Source: an uncultured Clostridia bacterium (lineage in GTDB: Bacteria > Bacillota > Clostridia > Oscillospirales > Acutalibacteraceae). From it: DNA of 49,648 bases. Positions 16,821 through 25,720 of this stretch are shown here, in pieces (position 1 is the first letter of the stretch; each line of letters opens with the position of its first letter). The stretch spans positions 1-49,648 of the forward strand of contig CANQGK010000018.1 of assembly GCA_947623175.1 (NCBI GenBank), in the 5' to 3' direction. The notes beneath the pieces were generated by a model. The model saw only the letters and a list, made by a program, of their open reading frames with translations. It was not told the origin of the DNA and searched no databases. The translations under genes and the position numbers were made by a program.

Positions 16821-17918
16821 TTATTTTAAATATCGGTTCAATCCGAATATTTTATTTTTTAAATTTTGAATTGCTTTTATTCCGAAGCTTAAAATATAAG
16901 CCGGAATAAAGCAGAGTATCAATCCCCATACGGTAACAAGAACGGGATTATGCGGGTAATATAACAGGGGTTGAAAAACGGATTTGCAATTACCGAAAAA
17001 AATACACGAAACAAACCACATCGGCAGCGAATATTTTCCTAATTTTTTAAAAATAAATTTTACGGCTTTAAAATCAATTAATTTACAAAGATTTACGACG
17101 GCATATATGAAAACGGGCGTGTAAAGCGCGTCCGTATTTATTTTGAAATCCGGCAGTCTGTCGAAGGAAAGCGCTATTTCGGGCTCCGCCCATCTGCCCA
17201 TGGGAGAAGCAAAAGCGAGCAGGAGATAAAGCGTTATATTTAAAGCCTTGTTCTTTGTAATTTTGGTATTAAGGTTATAAGTCTTTTCAAATAAATCGTA
17301 ACCGGCAAAAATACAGCCCGTAAGAACTATGGGCAGCCATTCTTCAAAATAAGAGAGCAGATGACCGATTATATCGTTGTGAACGCAGCGCTCAATATAT
17401 TTTAAGGTCAAAGGGATAAGCAAAAAGGTAATTATCAAGTCGATATGTATGTTTTTCAACATGAATTTCTTAATCAAAGGAAGGAGCGCCATAAGCGGGA
17501 TATAAAACATTACATACCAGCAAAAATACATGGTCGGCCTATAGAGCGCGAAGCATTCTTTGACGAAATTTGTCGGAGTATATTTATAATCGACGAGCAC
17601 CGCCGCAATAATCGCAAAGATAAAAAATACGGACCAATAAGCGATAAGAATATCCGTAATCTTTTTAAAGGAGTATTTGAAGGATTTGTTTTTACCGAAA
17701 AAATAAAGATAGCCCGTTAAAAAGCAAAAGACGGGAACACACAGCTTAAGAGGCGAACGAAAATAGGGAATCAGCTTTTCGATCGACGGATAGGAAATCC
17801 CGTCTGTCCACCACTCGGGAAAGGTGAAAAAATGATGCAGAAACATCATAATGAGCGCAATTCCCTTTAATATGTTCGTGGTATCTTTATCGAAATAAGG
17901 TGAGCCGCAATTTTCCAT
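16821..17918 (-). CDS. membrane acyltransferase (acyltransferase_3/OafA type)
   Basis: A 365-residue integral membrane protein with about ten hydrophobic segments. The N-terminal motif ILKGIALIMMFLHHFF, with the His pair at about 27-28, is the signature of acyltransferase family 3, in which a membrane His takes part in acyl transfer to cell-surface sugars. FLTGYLYFFGK and CWYVMFYIPLMALLPL are further typical helices. The target is probably an exopolysaccharide or wall glycan, which would suit the polysaccharide pyruvyl transferase encoded upstream on the same strand. The base composition is more AT-rich than its neighbours, mostly from the membrane codons. The start is supported by AGAAGTGAT upstream. 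Confidence 0.8.
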   Translation of the reverse strand: MENCGSPYFDKDTTNILKGIALIMMFLHHFFTFPEWWTDGISYPSIEKLIPYFRSPLKLCVPVFCFLTGYLYFFGKNKSFKYSFKKITDILIAYWSVFFIFAIIAAVLVDYKYTPTNFVKECFALYRPTMYFCWYVMFYIPLMALLPLIKKFMLKNIHIDLIITFLLIPLTLKYIERCVHNDIIGHLLSYFEEWLPIVLTGCIFAGYDLFEKTYNLNTKITKNKALNITLYLLLAFASPMGRWAEPEIALSFDRLPDFKINTDALYTPVFIYAVVNLCKLIDFKAVKFIFKKLGKYSLPMWFVSCIFFGNCKSVFQPLLYYPHNPVLVTVWGLILCFIPAYILSFGIKAIQNLKNKIFGLNRYLK

Positions 17919-18008
17919 TATATCACTTCTTACCGTTTATTCCTTTTTAAGCAAAAGAGCGCCGCGGCGGATTAAACCCTTGTCGGCACAATGCACCGAT
18001 TTTAGGCT

Positions 18009-18206
18009 TTAATCATCCCATTCGTCCAAAATTTCGTCGTACAGCATCATTTCTTCGACGCTGTAGGGGCGGTTTTTTCGGGCGCGTTTGATTTTTTTAT
18101 AGGTCTTGCCGTCGACGGTAAGCTTGCGGGTTTCCGACACTGTTTTTTTAATTCCGAAAAGCCCGCGCTTTTCGACGGGAACGGTAACTTTAACCTTGTG
18201 CTTCAT
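18009..18206 (-). CDS. small basic protein of unknown function
   Basis: A 65-residue protein, MKHKVKVTVPVEKRGLFGIK and onward. The first half is basic and predicted beta-rich with the repeat-like KVTVPVEK and KKTVSETRKLTVDGKTY; the last 20 residues are acidic (VEEMMLYDEILDEWDD). The ATG at 18206 has GTGAGG about nine bases upstream; an in-frame TTG at 18239 is less likely. No family is recognised. It sits between the pyruvyl transferase and acyltransferase genes on the same strand. Confidence 0.55.
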   Translation of the reverse strand: MKHKVKVTVPVEKRGLFGIKKTVSETRKLTVDGKTYKKIKRARKNRPYSVEEMMLYDEILDEWDD

Positions 18207-18266
18207 TACTTGAAACCTCACTTTATAACCGTTTTTCAATACGAAAAACTGTCGGCAATGCCGAAA

Positions 18267-19757
18267 TTACGGCGTTCGGCTTTTAGTCGACGGCTGTTTT
18301 TTTAATCCTCGAAGGCCCGCGGTTAAGCGGCGCAGCTTTTTATAAACTCGCACCGGAAATTTTTTGTTTATGGCGTCTAAGCGCTGCTGTAATTTTTCTG
18401 CGGCTGCCTGCGCTTCTTTTCGCTCTTGCTCGGCGGATCTTACGTTTTGGCGCAATTCGGCGATTTCCCGCTTTTGTTCGTCGGCTTTCTTTTTAAGGGC
18501 TCCCGTCTCGGCTTTGAGGGCTTTTATCTGCGCCTGTGCCGCCTTGCTTTCCGAAAAGAGGGTTATGTACCGCTTTTCGCTTTTTTGCAATTTGGTACGA
18601 TAATCAATGATATCCTCCTTTGGCGGCACACTGTCGTTTGAAAGCTCCGCCGCCACCCGCTCGAATGAAAAAATCGGGTGAGGGGGGGTGGCGTCCGGGT
18701 ACAGTTGCTTGCAAAGCGTTTCATACAAAAAGCGGTACAAGCTCATCATATACTCCGGATCGGCGGCGTAATTTGTATCGCCGAGCAGGGATTTCGCCTT
18801 TTCGGCAATAAGCTCCGGCGTCGCCGAATCCAAGGGGATCGCCCTTTCCGGATAGCCTATATTTTGGTAGAAAAGAGGAATTTTTGCATTCCAGACGATA
18901 TTTATCGAGGGAACGTCCAGAGCGTAGGAAATGATCGAGGCGTGCATTCTGAAAGCGACCACGGCGTCAAAGCCGGCGATAGCCTCGACAAGCTCCCGCG
19001 TGGTATCCGGCGAGATAAGCCGGGTTTCGGGTATCGCATAATTTTCGGCAAAATATCCCATGGCATTGTGATCGAGCGTATTTCCGTTTATGAAAAAGCG
19101 AACGGTGTATCCCGCTTCTTCCAACAGCGTTTTAAGCTCGGACAAATAGGCTTCTTCCTTTTTTAATGACCATGCGCAGTCGTTATCTCGAAACAGACCG
19201 CCGCGCACGACGTTTACGCCTATCGTTTTTCCGGGAGAGCGCATTTTTTCGTCGCGTACCTTTTGAATTTCATGGCTGTATACATACTTTGTCCAAACGG
19301 CGGGATCGCAGACCGGACGGATTTCCAAATCCGAACCTTTCGCATATTCGCGGAACAGCTCCGGATTTTCCCTGACGGAAAAAGCCCGGATACAGCTTCG
19401 CCGCAACAGATCGATATTGCGGTGGCGGTTTTCGTCCGAGACGCTCATGTCGTTGACTCCCGTAGAGGAAAAAACGACGGGAATGCGGTTTGCCTCGGCA
19501 ATTCGGGTTATCGGATCGATGTAGTCGAAAAGCTTCAAATAGCTTTGACCGAAGATACCGCCTCCGGCAAAGAAAAGAAGATTTGCCGACTTGATTTTTT
19601 CTTCATCGATTTCTTTAAGCGACATCCGGTCGATTTCGTAATCGGTTTGCGCCATACCGAGATTTTTAAGCGCGGCGCGAAGCAATTTTTCAAAGCATAT
19701 GCGAATCAGCATATCTCCGAAATTGTCGTCAAAAAAGGCTGCAATTAAAATTTTCAT
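18267..19757 (-). CDS. polysaccharide pyruvyl transferase family protein with coiled-coil tail
   Basis: A 496-residue protein. Residues 1-345 match the polysaccharide pyruvyl transferase (CsaB/WcaK) family, which adds pyruvate ketals from phosphoenolpyruvate to glycans or shares that fold: MKILIAAFFDDNFGDMLIR at the start, LLFFAGGGIFGQSYL (about 60-74), and VVAFRMHASIISYALDVPSI (about 266-285) with the conserved R-x-H. Residues about 385-470 are a long charged heptad-type coiled coil (KSEKRYITLFSESKAAQAQI, then KKKADEQKREIAELRQ), ending in a basic tail. The tail is not part of the core enzyme and may be for oligomerisation or attachment to a synthesis complex. GGGAG precedes the ATG. Its neighbours suggest surface glycan decoration. 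Confidence 0.8.
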   Translation of the reverse strand: MKILIAAFFDDNFGDMLIRICFEKLLRAALKNLGMAQTDYEIDRMSLKEIDEEKIKSANLLFFAGGGIFGQSYLKLFDYIDPITRIAEANRIPVVFSSTGVNDMSVSDENRHRNIDLLRRSCIRAFSVRENPELFREYAKGSDLEIRPVCDPAVWTKYVYSHEIQKVRDEKMRSPGKTIGVNVVRGGLFRDNDCAWSLKKEEAYLSELKTLLEEAGYTVRFFINGNTLDHNAMGYFAENYAIPETRLISPDTTRELVEAIAGFDAVVAFRMHASIISYALDVPSINIVWNAKIPLFYQNIGYPERAIPLDSATPELIAEKAKSLLGDTNYAADPEYMMSLYRFLYETLCKQLYPDATPPHPIFSFERVAAELSNDSVPPKEDIIDYRTKLQKSEKRYITLFSESKAAQAQIKALKAETGALKKKADEQKREIAELRQNVRSAEQERKEAQAAAEKLQQRLDAINKKFPVRVYKKLRRLTAGLRGLKKQPSTKSRTP

Positions 19758-19811
19758 ATAAATCTCCCGGTTTCAAAAAGTTTATCCGCAGGTGAATTTG
19801 TCAGGCGGCGC

Positions 19812-21149
19812 TCATTTGGTAAGCAAACAGACCGTCTCTACATGCGCGGTTCGCGGAAATAGGTCTACGGGGGTGTATTCCGAAAGGGTATATCCTTTTT
19901 TTGACAGAATGGCTATATCTCTTGCCAAAGTCGCGCAGTCGCATGAGACGTAAACTATTCTTTCGGGTACGAAACTGTCGGCAATAATATCGAGCAGCTC
20001 TGCGGAACAGCCCTTTCGCGGCGGGTCGACGATCACCGTGTCGATACGTATTTTTTCTTCCGCCAATTTGTAAGCCGCGCTCGCCGCGTCCGCGCATATA
20101 AACCGCGCGTTTTTTATGCCGTTAAGCTTTGCGTTAAATTCGGCGTCCTTGACCGCTTCGGGAACAATTTCCACACCGATTATCTCTTTTGCCATTTTTG
20201 CCAGGGATAATCCGATGGTTCCCGCGCCGCAATAAAGATCGAGCACGGTTTTATTTTCGGGATTTGCGTATTCCGCCGCTTTTTCGTAGAGCTTTTCCGC
20301 CATGCCGCGGTTCACCTGATAAAACGACATCGCGGAGAGTCTTACCTTTATTCCGCAAAGAATATCGGTTATATAGTCGTTTCCGTAAAGCGTAACGCAT
20401 TTGTCGCCCAATATGACGTTGGTGTTCGCCTTATTTATATTAAGCATAACGCTTTTTAAAGCGTCGGAACATTTGGATTTTAAAAGCGAAAAAAGAGAGT
20501 CGGCAAAGGGAACAAAATCGCCGTTTATTACAAGCGTAACCATAATTTCGCCGGTTTTCTCGGCAAGGCGTATGTAAATGTGCCGAAGCAAGCCCTTATG
20601 TAAGGCTTCGTCGTAAACGCTTATGCCGTTTTCCTTTATCCAGATTTCGGCGGCCTCGACAACGTCGGCAAAAATCGTCGGTTGAAGCAGACAGTCGCCG
20701 CAGGGGATTATCCGGTGCGAATGAAAGGCGTAAAAGCCCGCTTTGCCGGTCTGCGAAACAGGGTATTGGGCTTTGTTTCGGTAACGCTCGGGCAAGCCGT
20801 AAAGCAAAGCTTCGGGCTGCATATCGATTCCGCCTATGCGCTTTACCGTTTCGTAAACCGTCGACGCCTTAAGCTTTCGCTCGGCGGCGTAGTCGATATG
20901 TCTGAATACACAGCCGCCGCACAAATTAAAAACGGGGCAGTCGGGCTTTATTCTGTCGCCCGACGGGGTTAAAATTTCCAGAGCTTTTGCATAAGCGCAG
21001 CTTTTTTTAACCTTAAGAATCTTAACCCTCAGAGTATCGCCTACGGCGGCAAGTGGCACAAATACCGCCATACCGTTATATTTGCCTATACCGCTGCCGT
21101 CCTTGGAAATATCGGTTATATTTAAAATCAATTCGTCGTTTTTCTGCAT
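19812..21149 (-). CDS. rlmD: 23S rRNA (uracil-C5) methyltransferase, RlmD/RumA type
   Basis: A 445-residue TrmA-family enzyme that makes 5-methyluridine in 23S rRNA (U1939 by homology; some Gram-positive members also do U747). Residues 1-60 are a TRAM RNA-binding domain (DGSGIGKYNGMAVFVPLA). A 4Fe-4S cluster is held by C71, C77 and C80 (CPVFNLCGGC) and a later Cys in IPCGDC. The cofactor site is VLDLYCGAGTIGLSLA, then VIVDPPRKG, and the nucleophile is C403 in VSCDCATLARDI. The ATG at 21149 was chosen over one at 21212 because it has AAGGATAT upstream and begins at the TRAM domain. Transcribed towards the pyruvyl transferase gene with a 54-base gap. Confidence 0.93.
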   Translation of the reverse strand: MQKNDELILNITDISKDGSGIGKYNGMAVFVPLAAVGDTLRVKILKVKKSCAYAKALEILTPSGDRIKPDCPVFNLCGGCVFRHIDYAAERKLKASTVYETVKRIGGIDMQPEALLYGLPERYRNKAQYPVSQTGKAGFYAFHSHRIIPCGDCLLQPTIFADVVEAAEIWIKENGISVYDEALHKGLLRHIYIRLAEKTGEIMVTLVINGDFVPFADSLFSLLKSKCSDALKSVMLNINKANTNVILGDKCVTLYGNDYITDILCGIKVRLSAMSFYQVNRGMAEKLYEKAAEYANPENKTVLDLYCGAGTIGLSLAKMAKEIIGVEIVPEAVKDAEFNAKLNGIKNARFICADAASAAYKLAEEKIRIDTVIVDPPRKGCSAELLDIIADSFVPERIVYVSCDCATLARDIAILSKKGYTLSEYTPVDLFPRTAHVETVCLLTK

Positions 21150-21292
21150 TTGTATATCCTTATTTTGTGAATATCTCGTCTGAATTTTATCATATTTTAA
21201 AGATTTAGTCAATAAACGGTTTAAAGTTTTATTTATATGTATTAAATCGGTTTTTTATCCTAATAATAATTGATATAAACGGAGGGAAACAT

Positions 21293-21988
21293 ATGGGTGA
21301 CAATAAAGAAGAAAATAAAAATTCAAATAACGAAAAAACGGAAGAGATAAAGGAATTGGGCGCGCTTTCGGCTTTTGACGGAAAGCACAGAATTTACTGC
21401 CTTACGATTATAGGCGAAATAGAAGGGCACAACGTACTGCCCGAACAAAGCAAAACCACCAAATACGAGCACGTCATACCTCAGCTTGTGGCTATTGAGG
21501 AAAGCGAGGAAATCGAGGGCTTGCTCGTAATACTCAATACCGTGGGCGGCGACGTCGAAGCGGGGCTCGCTTTGGCGGAATTGATTTCGGGGATGAAAAA
21601 GCCGACGGTATCTTTCGTCTTGGGCGGCGGACATTCCATAGGCGTACCGTTGGCGGTGGCGGCAAAAAGGTCGTACATTGCGCCGTCCGCCACTATGACG
21701 GTGCACCCGGTACGCACCAACGGCCTTGTGATAGGCGTTCCGCAAATGATGAATCATTTTGCGCGTATGCAAAGCCGTATTACGGATTTTGTGGTACGCA
21801 ATTCCGATATTACGGCGGAACGCTTTACACAGCTTATGATGAATACCGAGGAATTGGTCACCGACGTCGGCTCGGTACTCACGGGAGAAGCCGCCGTAAA
21901 AGAGGGCTTAATAAACGAAGTTGGAAGCCTCAGTACAGTCATAGAGGGCCTTTACGGACTTATAGACGAGAATACCGCTGCAAAATAA
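21293..21988 (+). CDS. ClpP-like serine protease (TepA/YmfB type)
   Basis: A 231-residue protein of the ClpP/crotonase fold close to Bacillus TepA. The oxyanion and nucleophile block is VLGGGHSIGVPLAVAAKRS with S115; the catalytic His is H138 in SATMTVHPVRT; ILNTVGGDVEAGLALAELI (80-98) is the family beta-alpha unit. The first 25 residues are charged and of low complexity. TepA was linked to protein secretion or spore formation in Bacillus and has no Clp ATPase partner of its own; in many Firmicutes the gene lies next to ftsK/spoIIIE, which is not the case here. GGAGG precedes the ATG. It is divergent from rlmD. Confidence 0.88.
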   Translation: MGDNKEENKNSNNEKTEEIKELGALSAFDGKHRIYCLTIIGEIEGHNVLPEQSKTTKYEHVIPQLVAIEESEEIEGLLVILNTVGGDVEAGLALAELISGMKKPTVSFVLGGGHSIGVPLAVAAKRSYIAPSATMTVHPVRTNGLVIGVPQMMNHFARMQSRITDFVVRNSDITAERFTQLMMNTEELVTDVGSVLTGEAAVKEGLINEVGSLSTVIEGLYGLIDENTAAK

Positions 21989-22021
21989 AATCCGCAAAAA
22001 ATAAAATCCGCACAGAATAAC

Positions 22022-22058
22022 AAAATCCGCCGATGTGATTTGCGCATCGGCGGATTTT
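22022..22058 (+). terminator. intrinsic terminator after the ClpP-like gene
   Basis: AAAATCCGCCGATG (22022-22035) and CATCGGCGGATTTT (22045-22058) pair over 14 bp. AAAATCCGC also occurs twice more as direct repeats just before it (21,980s and 22,000s). The stem has A/T ends and can work in both directions, also for rpsI. Confidence 0.85.
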
Positions 22059-22097
22059 AAACCTTTATTAAGTGTTTTAAGAAATAAAAATATAATT

Positions 22098-22496
22098 TTA
22101 TCTCTTTGAGAACTGCGGTGCGCGACGTGCGCCCTTGAGTCCGTACTTCTTTCTTTCCTTCATACGCGGATCACGCGTTAAGAGGCCTGCCTTTTTAAGC
22201 TCGGCACGAAGCTCCTCGTCATATTGAAGAAGGGCGCGTGAAATACCGTGGCGAATAGCGCCCGCCTGACCGGTAACACCGCCGCCCGCAACGCGGCAAA
22301 CGATGTCAAACTTGTCCAAATTGCCCGTAAGGTTAAGGGGCTGACGAACTATAAGCTTTAAGGTTTCGAGACCGAAGTAATCGTCGATATCTCTGTCGTT
22401 AACGGTGATTTTGCCTGTACCGTTGTAAAGGCGAACGCGCGCTACAGAGCTTTTTCTTCTGCCTGTTCCGTAAAAATAAGGTTTTGCTTCAAACAT
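22098..22496 (-). CDS. rpsI: 30S ribosomal protein S9
   Basis: A 132-residue protein of the small subunit head that reaches the P site through its C-terminal tail. [20 protein letters not shown] at the N-terminus, [21 protein letters not shown] in the middle and the C-terminal [17 protein letters not shown] are all typical, with the last Arg touching P-site tRNA. It follows rplM by 17 bases, the conserved order rplM-rpsI. AAGGAGCG precedes the ATG. Length is normal. Confidence 0.97.
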   Translation of the reverse strand: MFEAKPYFYGTGRRKSSVARVRLYNGTGKITVNDRDIDDYFGLETLKLIVRQPLNLTGNLDKFDIVCRVAGGGVTGQAGAIRHGISRALLQYDEELRAELKKAGLLTRDPRMKERKKYGLKGARRAPQFSKR

Positions 22497-22513
22497 TATT
22501 ACACGCTCCTTTC

Positions 22514-22942
22514 TTAAAATTCATACTTTTCGGGCTTCTGAGATACCTGCGCGTACTCGGCGCCCTTGTATACGTGAAGTCTGGTAAGTGCTTTGCGTCC
22601 TATGGTAGTATCGGGAACCATACCCTTGACCGCAAGCTCCATAGCAAGCTCCGGACGGGTGCTCATAAGGGTTGAATACTGAACCTCTTTAAGTCCTCCG
22701 ATATAACCGGTGTGACGTCTGTAATACTTCTTTTCAAGCTTTTTGCCTGTTAAAACCGCTTTTTCGGCATTGATGACAATAACATGGTCGCCGCAATCGA
22801 CATGGGGGGTAAACTCGGGCTTTATTTTTCCTCTGAGAATATCCGCAACCTTTGAGGCGGTACGACCGAGCGGTCTGTCGGCCGCGTCAATTATATACCA
22901 TTTACGCTGAATTTCGGCAGGCTTTGCCATAAACGTTGACAT
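22514..22942 (-). CDS. rplM: 50S ribosomal protein L13
   Basis: A 142-residue protein. [59 protein letters not shown] and [12 protein letters not shown] are standard L13 blocks. The ATG at 22942 has GGAGG nine bases upstream; an in-frame ATG at 22957 would overlap that site. It is an early-assembling 50S protein. The promoter and a short hairpin leader lie upstream, and L13 is known to bind its own leader in Firmicutes. Confidence 0.97.
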   Translation of the reverse strand: MSTFMAKPAEIQRKWYIIDAADRPLGRTASKVADILRGKIKPEFTPHVDCGDHVIVINAEKAVLTGKKLEKKYYRRHTGYIGGLKEVQYSTLMSTRPELAMELAVKGMVPDTTIGRKALTRLHVYKGAEYAQVSQKPEKYEF

Positions 22943-22972
22943 AATTCGATCCTCCATATATTTTTAAGTACC

Positions 22973-22995
22973 ATACGGACAGGTTAATTCCGTAT
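22973..22995 (-). promoter_or_regulatory. leader hairpin of rplM, candidate L13 autoregulatory leader
   Basis: ATACGGA (22995-22989 on the minus strand) pairs with TCCGTAT (22979-22973), a perfect 7-bp stem with a 9-base loop, about 10 bases after the predicted transcription start and about 30 bases before the rplM start codon. Its place fits the L13 leader of Firmicutes; the full leader model was not tested. Confidence 0.5.
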
Positions 22996-23008
22996 AATCA
23001 GCTTGAAT

Positions 23009-23038
23009 ATAATACCATAAACGCATCGGGTTTGTCAA
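23009..23038 (-). promoter_or_regulatory. promoter of the rplM-rpsI operon
   Basis: Minus strand TTGACA (23038-23033), an 18-base spacer and TATTAT (23014-23009). The -35 is consensus. Confidence 0.7.
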
Positions 23039-23116
23039 CACAAAATTCTCAAAATTTTAATTTAAATATTTAAAACTCCCGTTTTCTTTTATTATCTCCG
23101 TTTTTCTCTCGTTTGC

Positions 23117-24463
23117 TCATTTATTATTTTTAATTTTTTGTGAATCAAGCTCGTTTATGCTTATTGATGCGTTGTGCGGTATGGGTTTCCATTCAACCTT
23201 TTTGAAAAGCGCGATAACCATGGAAATTTTGCCTATTTGGTCGAATATGGGGAAGGTGAGGCAGAACCAGATCTTTTTATACCACTTTATCGGCATAATG
23301 CGCTTGTGCTCTATTATATATATGTAAGCGGCAGTTACGATACCGCTCAAGTATCCCGATATTACCCAGCACACCGTAAAAAACAAAAGCCAAAGGGCCG
23401 CCGCCGCTGCGGAGCTCGGCATAACCGTAATGTTAAAGAGCTTTAATATCGTTTTTATAAAATCGGGGCCGTAATTTTCGGTGATTTTAAGACTGCCGCC
23501 TATAATAAGCGCAACCCTTAAAAAATATATAAGCCAGCGCTTTATAACCGAGCCCAACGAGCGGGGAAATACGACGGTAAGCATATCGAAGCTCATAAAC
23601 CGTAGGCGAATATTGTTAAAAAGGCGCCGAAGTTTTGAACGCTTTTCGCCCGTTTTTGGATTTGCCTTTCCGCCGGTTACGAAAATATGCTTTAAAAGCG
23701 TGGGTCCGGTTTCCGCCAAAGCCTGCAAATGCCCCTTGGCCCAGCGGATTCTCTGCCGCATGGCGATTTTGATATCCACCGGCTGTTCGTCATAAAATTC
23801 GGCGGCGTTGTTGTAGGATATTTTGTAACCCTTAGCCACGGCGTCGGCGCAAAATGCCCTGTCCTCGGTAAGACCGGTATAGTTCCAGCTGTCCTCTATA
23901 AGCTCGTTTGCAAATAAAAAGCCGGTTCCCTGTATTCTCGTAGCCAAATGGAAAACCGAGCGTGCGCGGTGCTCGGTGCGTATGGTTCTGAGCCAATGTA
24001 TGCCGTAAGAGGCGGAAATCCAATTGTCGGAAAAATTCTTGGTATTCCGATAGGAGGTTATTATTTTTTCGCCCGCGTCGAAGGAATCGTTCATATTGCG
24101 CACATAGTCGCGCTTTAAGAGATTGTCGGCGTCAAAAATAAAATAACCTTCGTAAGAATCTATGCCGTAGTCACGCTTTATGCACCTTGTGAGAAATTGC
24201 AGGGCAAAACCCTTTGTACGGTGCTCGTTGTCAAACCTTTCGTAACAAACCGCGCCCAAATCGCGCGCCGCCTTCGCGGTGGAATCGGTACAATTATCCG
24301 CCACGACGAAGACGTCCAATAAATCCGACGGGTAGTCCTGCTGCTTTATGCTGTCGATAAGCTGACCTATCACGGCTTCCTCGTTACGCGCCGCCACGAG
24401 TATCGCATATTTGTGAAGCTTTTTCGCTTTTTTGAATTTGCGTGTAAAAAAGATACCCGTCAC
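23117..24463 (-). CDS. GT2 glycosyltransferase, membrane type, start uncertain
   Basis: A processive-type family 2 glycosyltransferase with the catalytic domain at the N-terminus and three or four C-terminal membrane helices (about 300-410). Visible are YAILVAARNEEAVIGQLIDS (nucleotide-sugar site), FVVADNCTDST, FIFDADN (metal-binding acids), LTEDRAFCADA and QRIRWAKGHLQ (the Q-x-x-R-W-like motif). The first ordinary start is GTG 24463, without a ribosome binding site. The frame continues upstream to about 24550 and reads INKIWGFINYLYEYRTVYA, which looks like the normal N-terminal membrane segment, but offers no ATG, GTG or TTG; an ATA at 24523 follows AGGA at the right distance. A mutated start codon or an out-of-frame ATG at 24557 are possible explanations. 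The substrate is unknown. Confidence 0.8.
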   Translation of the reverse strand: MTGIFFTRKFKKAKKLHKYAILVAARNEEAVIGQLIDSIKQQDYPSDLLDVFVVADNCTDSTAKAARDLGAVCYERFDNEHRTKGFALQFLTRCIKRDYGIDSYEGYFIFDADNLLKRDYVRNMNDSFDAGEKIITSYRNTKNFSDNWISASYGIHWLRTIRTEHRARSVFHLATRIQGTGFLFANELIEDSWNYTGLTEDRAFCADAVAKGYKISYNNAAEFYDEQPVDIKIAMRQRIRWAKGHLQALAETGPTLLKHIFVTGGKANPKTGEKRSKLRRLFNNIRLRFMSFDMLTVVFPRSLGSVIKRWLIYFLRVALIIGGSLKITENYGPDFIKTILKLFNITVMPSSAAAAALWLLFFTVCWVISGYLSGIVTAAYIYIIEHKRIMPIKWYKKIWFCLTFPIFDQIGKISMVIALFKKVEWKPIPHNASISINELDSQKIKNNK

Positions 24464-24569
24464 AGCGTAAACGGTACGATATTCATAAAGGTAATTTATA
24501 AATCCCCAGATTTTATTTATTATGTTTGTGATTATCCTAATTATGTACGTTTGCCATCACCCGATTGAG

Positions 24570-24598
24570 ATTATATCACCATTCCGGCAAAATTACAA
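24570..24598 (-). promoter_or_regulatory. promoter of the glycosyltransferase gene
   Basis: Minus strand TTGTAA (24598-24593), 17 bases, TATAAT (24575-24570). Transcription would begin at about 24562, so that an ATG at 24557 would have almost no leader. This supports a true start near 24523. Confidence 0.55.
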
Positions 24599-24716
24599 TA
24601 ATATAATGCTTAAGATTTTTTTAAGAAACCATAACAAATCCGCCTCAAGAATTTTAAACCAATACGCAGGGTAAGAAGCTGTAAGAGGAAATTGCGGAGA
24701 TTCGGACAGCTTTTTA

Positions 24717-25604
24717 TTATTTCGTAGGCATGTTGCTGTTGCGTTTTCGGTATTCTTGTAAATTAAGTCCGCTGTATTTTTTGAAGAGGCGGCAAAAATA
24801 GAGAGGATCTTCTATTCCGATATATTGCGCCGTTTCGGCGGCGCCGGCGTTGTATTTCTTTATATATTGCATTGCCAAGAGGATTTTTAGGCGGTTTATA
24901 TACTGTACAAGCGTCTGTCCGGTGGCGGACTTGAAAACCGAATGCAGATAATTGGTGGAAATACCCAATTGCTCGGCTATATCACCGGCGTGTATTTGTT
25001 CACAGTAATGCTCTTGAACGTATTGCTTTGCGCGATCGGCATAGCGAAAGACCGAGGCCGGCAGGACAAGCTTTTCCTGCCGTATGCGGCTGAGACAGCA
25101 TTTGGTTAAAAAGGCGGTGAGTTCAAACCACCCGGCAAGGCAAAGCTGTATACGCCCCGGATCGGTGCCCGCATATCGTGCGGCAATTGTTCGAAGCCGC
25201 TGTAAAACTGAGCTGTAATCCGCTCCGAGCGGCAAAATATGCGGCAAAACGATAAGATCGTTTTCCGTGATCTCGTTTTCCAATCCGTCAAGGTCGCAAG
25301 GCTTTAAATCACAGCTGTCAAACTGCTCTGAAACGTAGTCGGCGTAGATTCCGACCGTGGTATGTGCTTGAGGTCCGACGCAGCTTGTACTGCAAACCGT
25401 TTTTTCGGTTATTATCATAAGCTCTTCGGGGGATATTGTCTCCGTCCTGTCGCTGTACTTTGCCTGTATGGTTCCCTGTTCAACAAGGGAAATTTCCAAA
25501 AACCGGCTTTTTTCGGCAAAGCTGTTACTGTAATTTTCCGCCTCTACATGGCATGAAAATACGAATTTAGGCAAATTCAACAAGCGTATTTTATAAAACA
25601 GCAT
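24717..25604 (-). CDS. AraC-family regulator, divergent from GH127
   Basis: A 295-residue regulator. Residues 15-110 are a cupin-like sensing domain (SRFLEISLVEQGTIQAKY). Residues 190-290 hold the two AraC helix-turn-helix motifs: AGDIAEQLGISTNYLHSVFKSATG and AAETAQYIGIEDPLYFCRLFKKYSG. It is divergent from the GH127 gene with 116 bases between the starts, the classic layout for a sugar-responsive activator of that glycosidase. The ligand is probably an arabinose-containing sugar, an inference from the target gene. Confidence 0.9.
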   Translation of the reverse strand: MLFYKIRLLNLPKFVFSCHVEAENYSNSFAEKSRFLEISLVEQGTIQAKYSDRTETISPEELMIITEKTVCSTSCVGPQAHTTVGIYADYVSEQFDSCDLKPCDLDGLENEITENDLIVLPHILPLGADYSSVLQRLRTIAARYAGTDPGRIQLCLAGWFELTAFLTKCCLSRIRQEKLVLPASVFRYADRAKQYVQEHYCEQIHAGDIAEQLGISTNYLHSVFKSATGQTLVQYINRLKILLAMQYIKKYNAGAAETAQYIGIEDPLYFCRLFKKYSGLNLQEYRKRNSNMPTK

Positions 25605-25675
25605 AATTTACACCGCCAATCATGCCAATTTTATCACATAATCTGAGAATTGTCCATATATTTTTAAATAATCTC

Positions 25676-25703
25676 TTGTGCCGCCCTGGCAAAATGCTAT
25701 AAT
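25676..25703 (+). promoter_or_regulatory. promoter of the GH127 gene
   Basis: TTGTGC (25676-25681), 16 bases, TATAAT (25698-25703). The -35 is weak, as expected for an activator-dependent promoter. GAGGTGAT lies just before the ATG. Confidence 0.55.
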
Positions 25704-25720
25704 GATTTCGAGGTGATATT

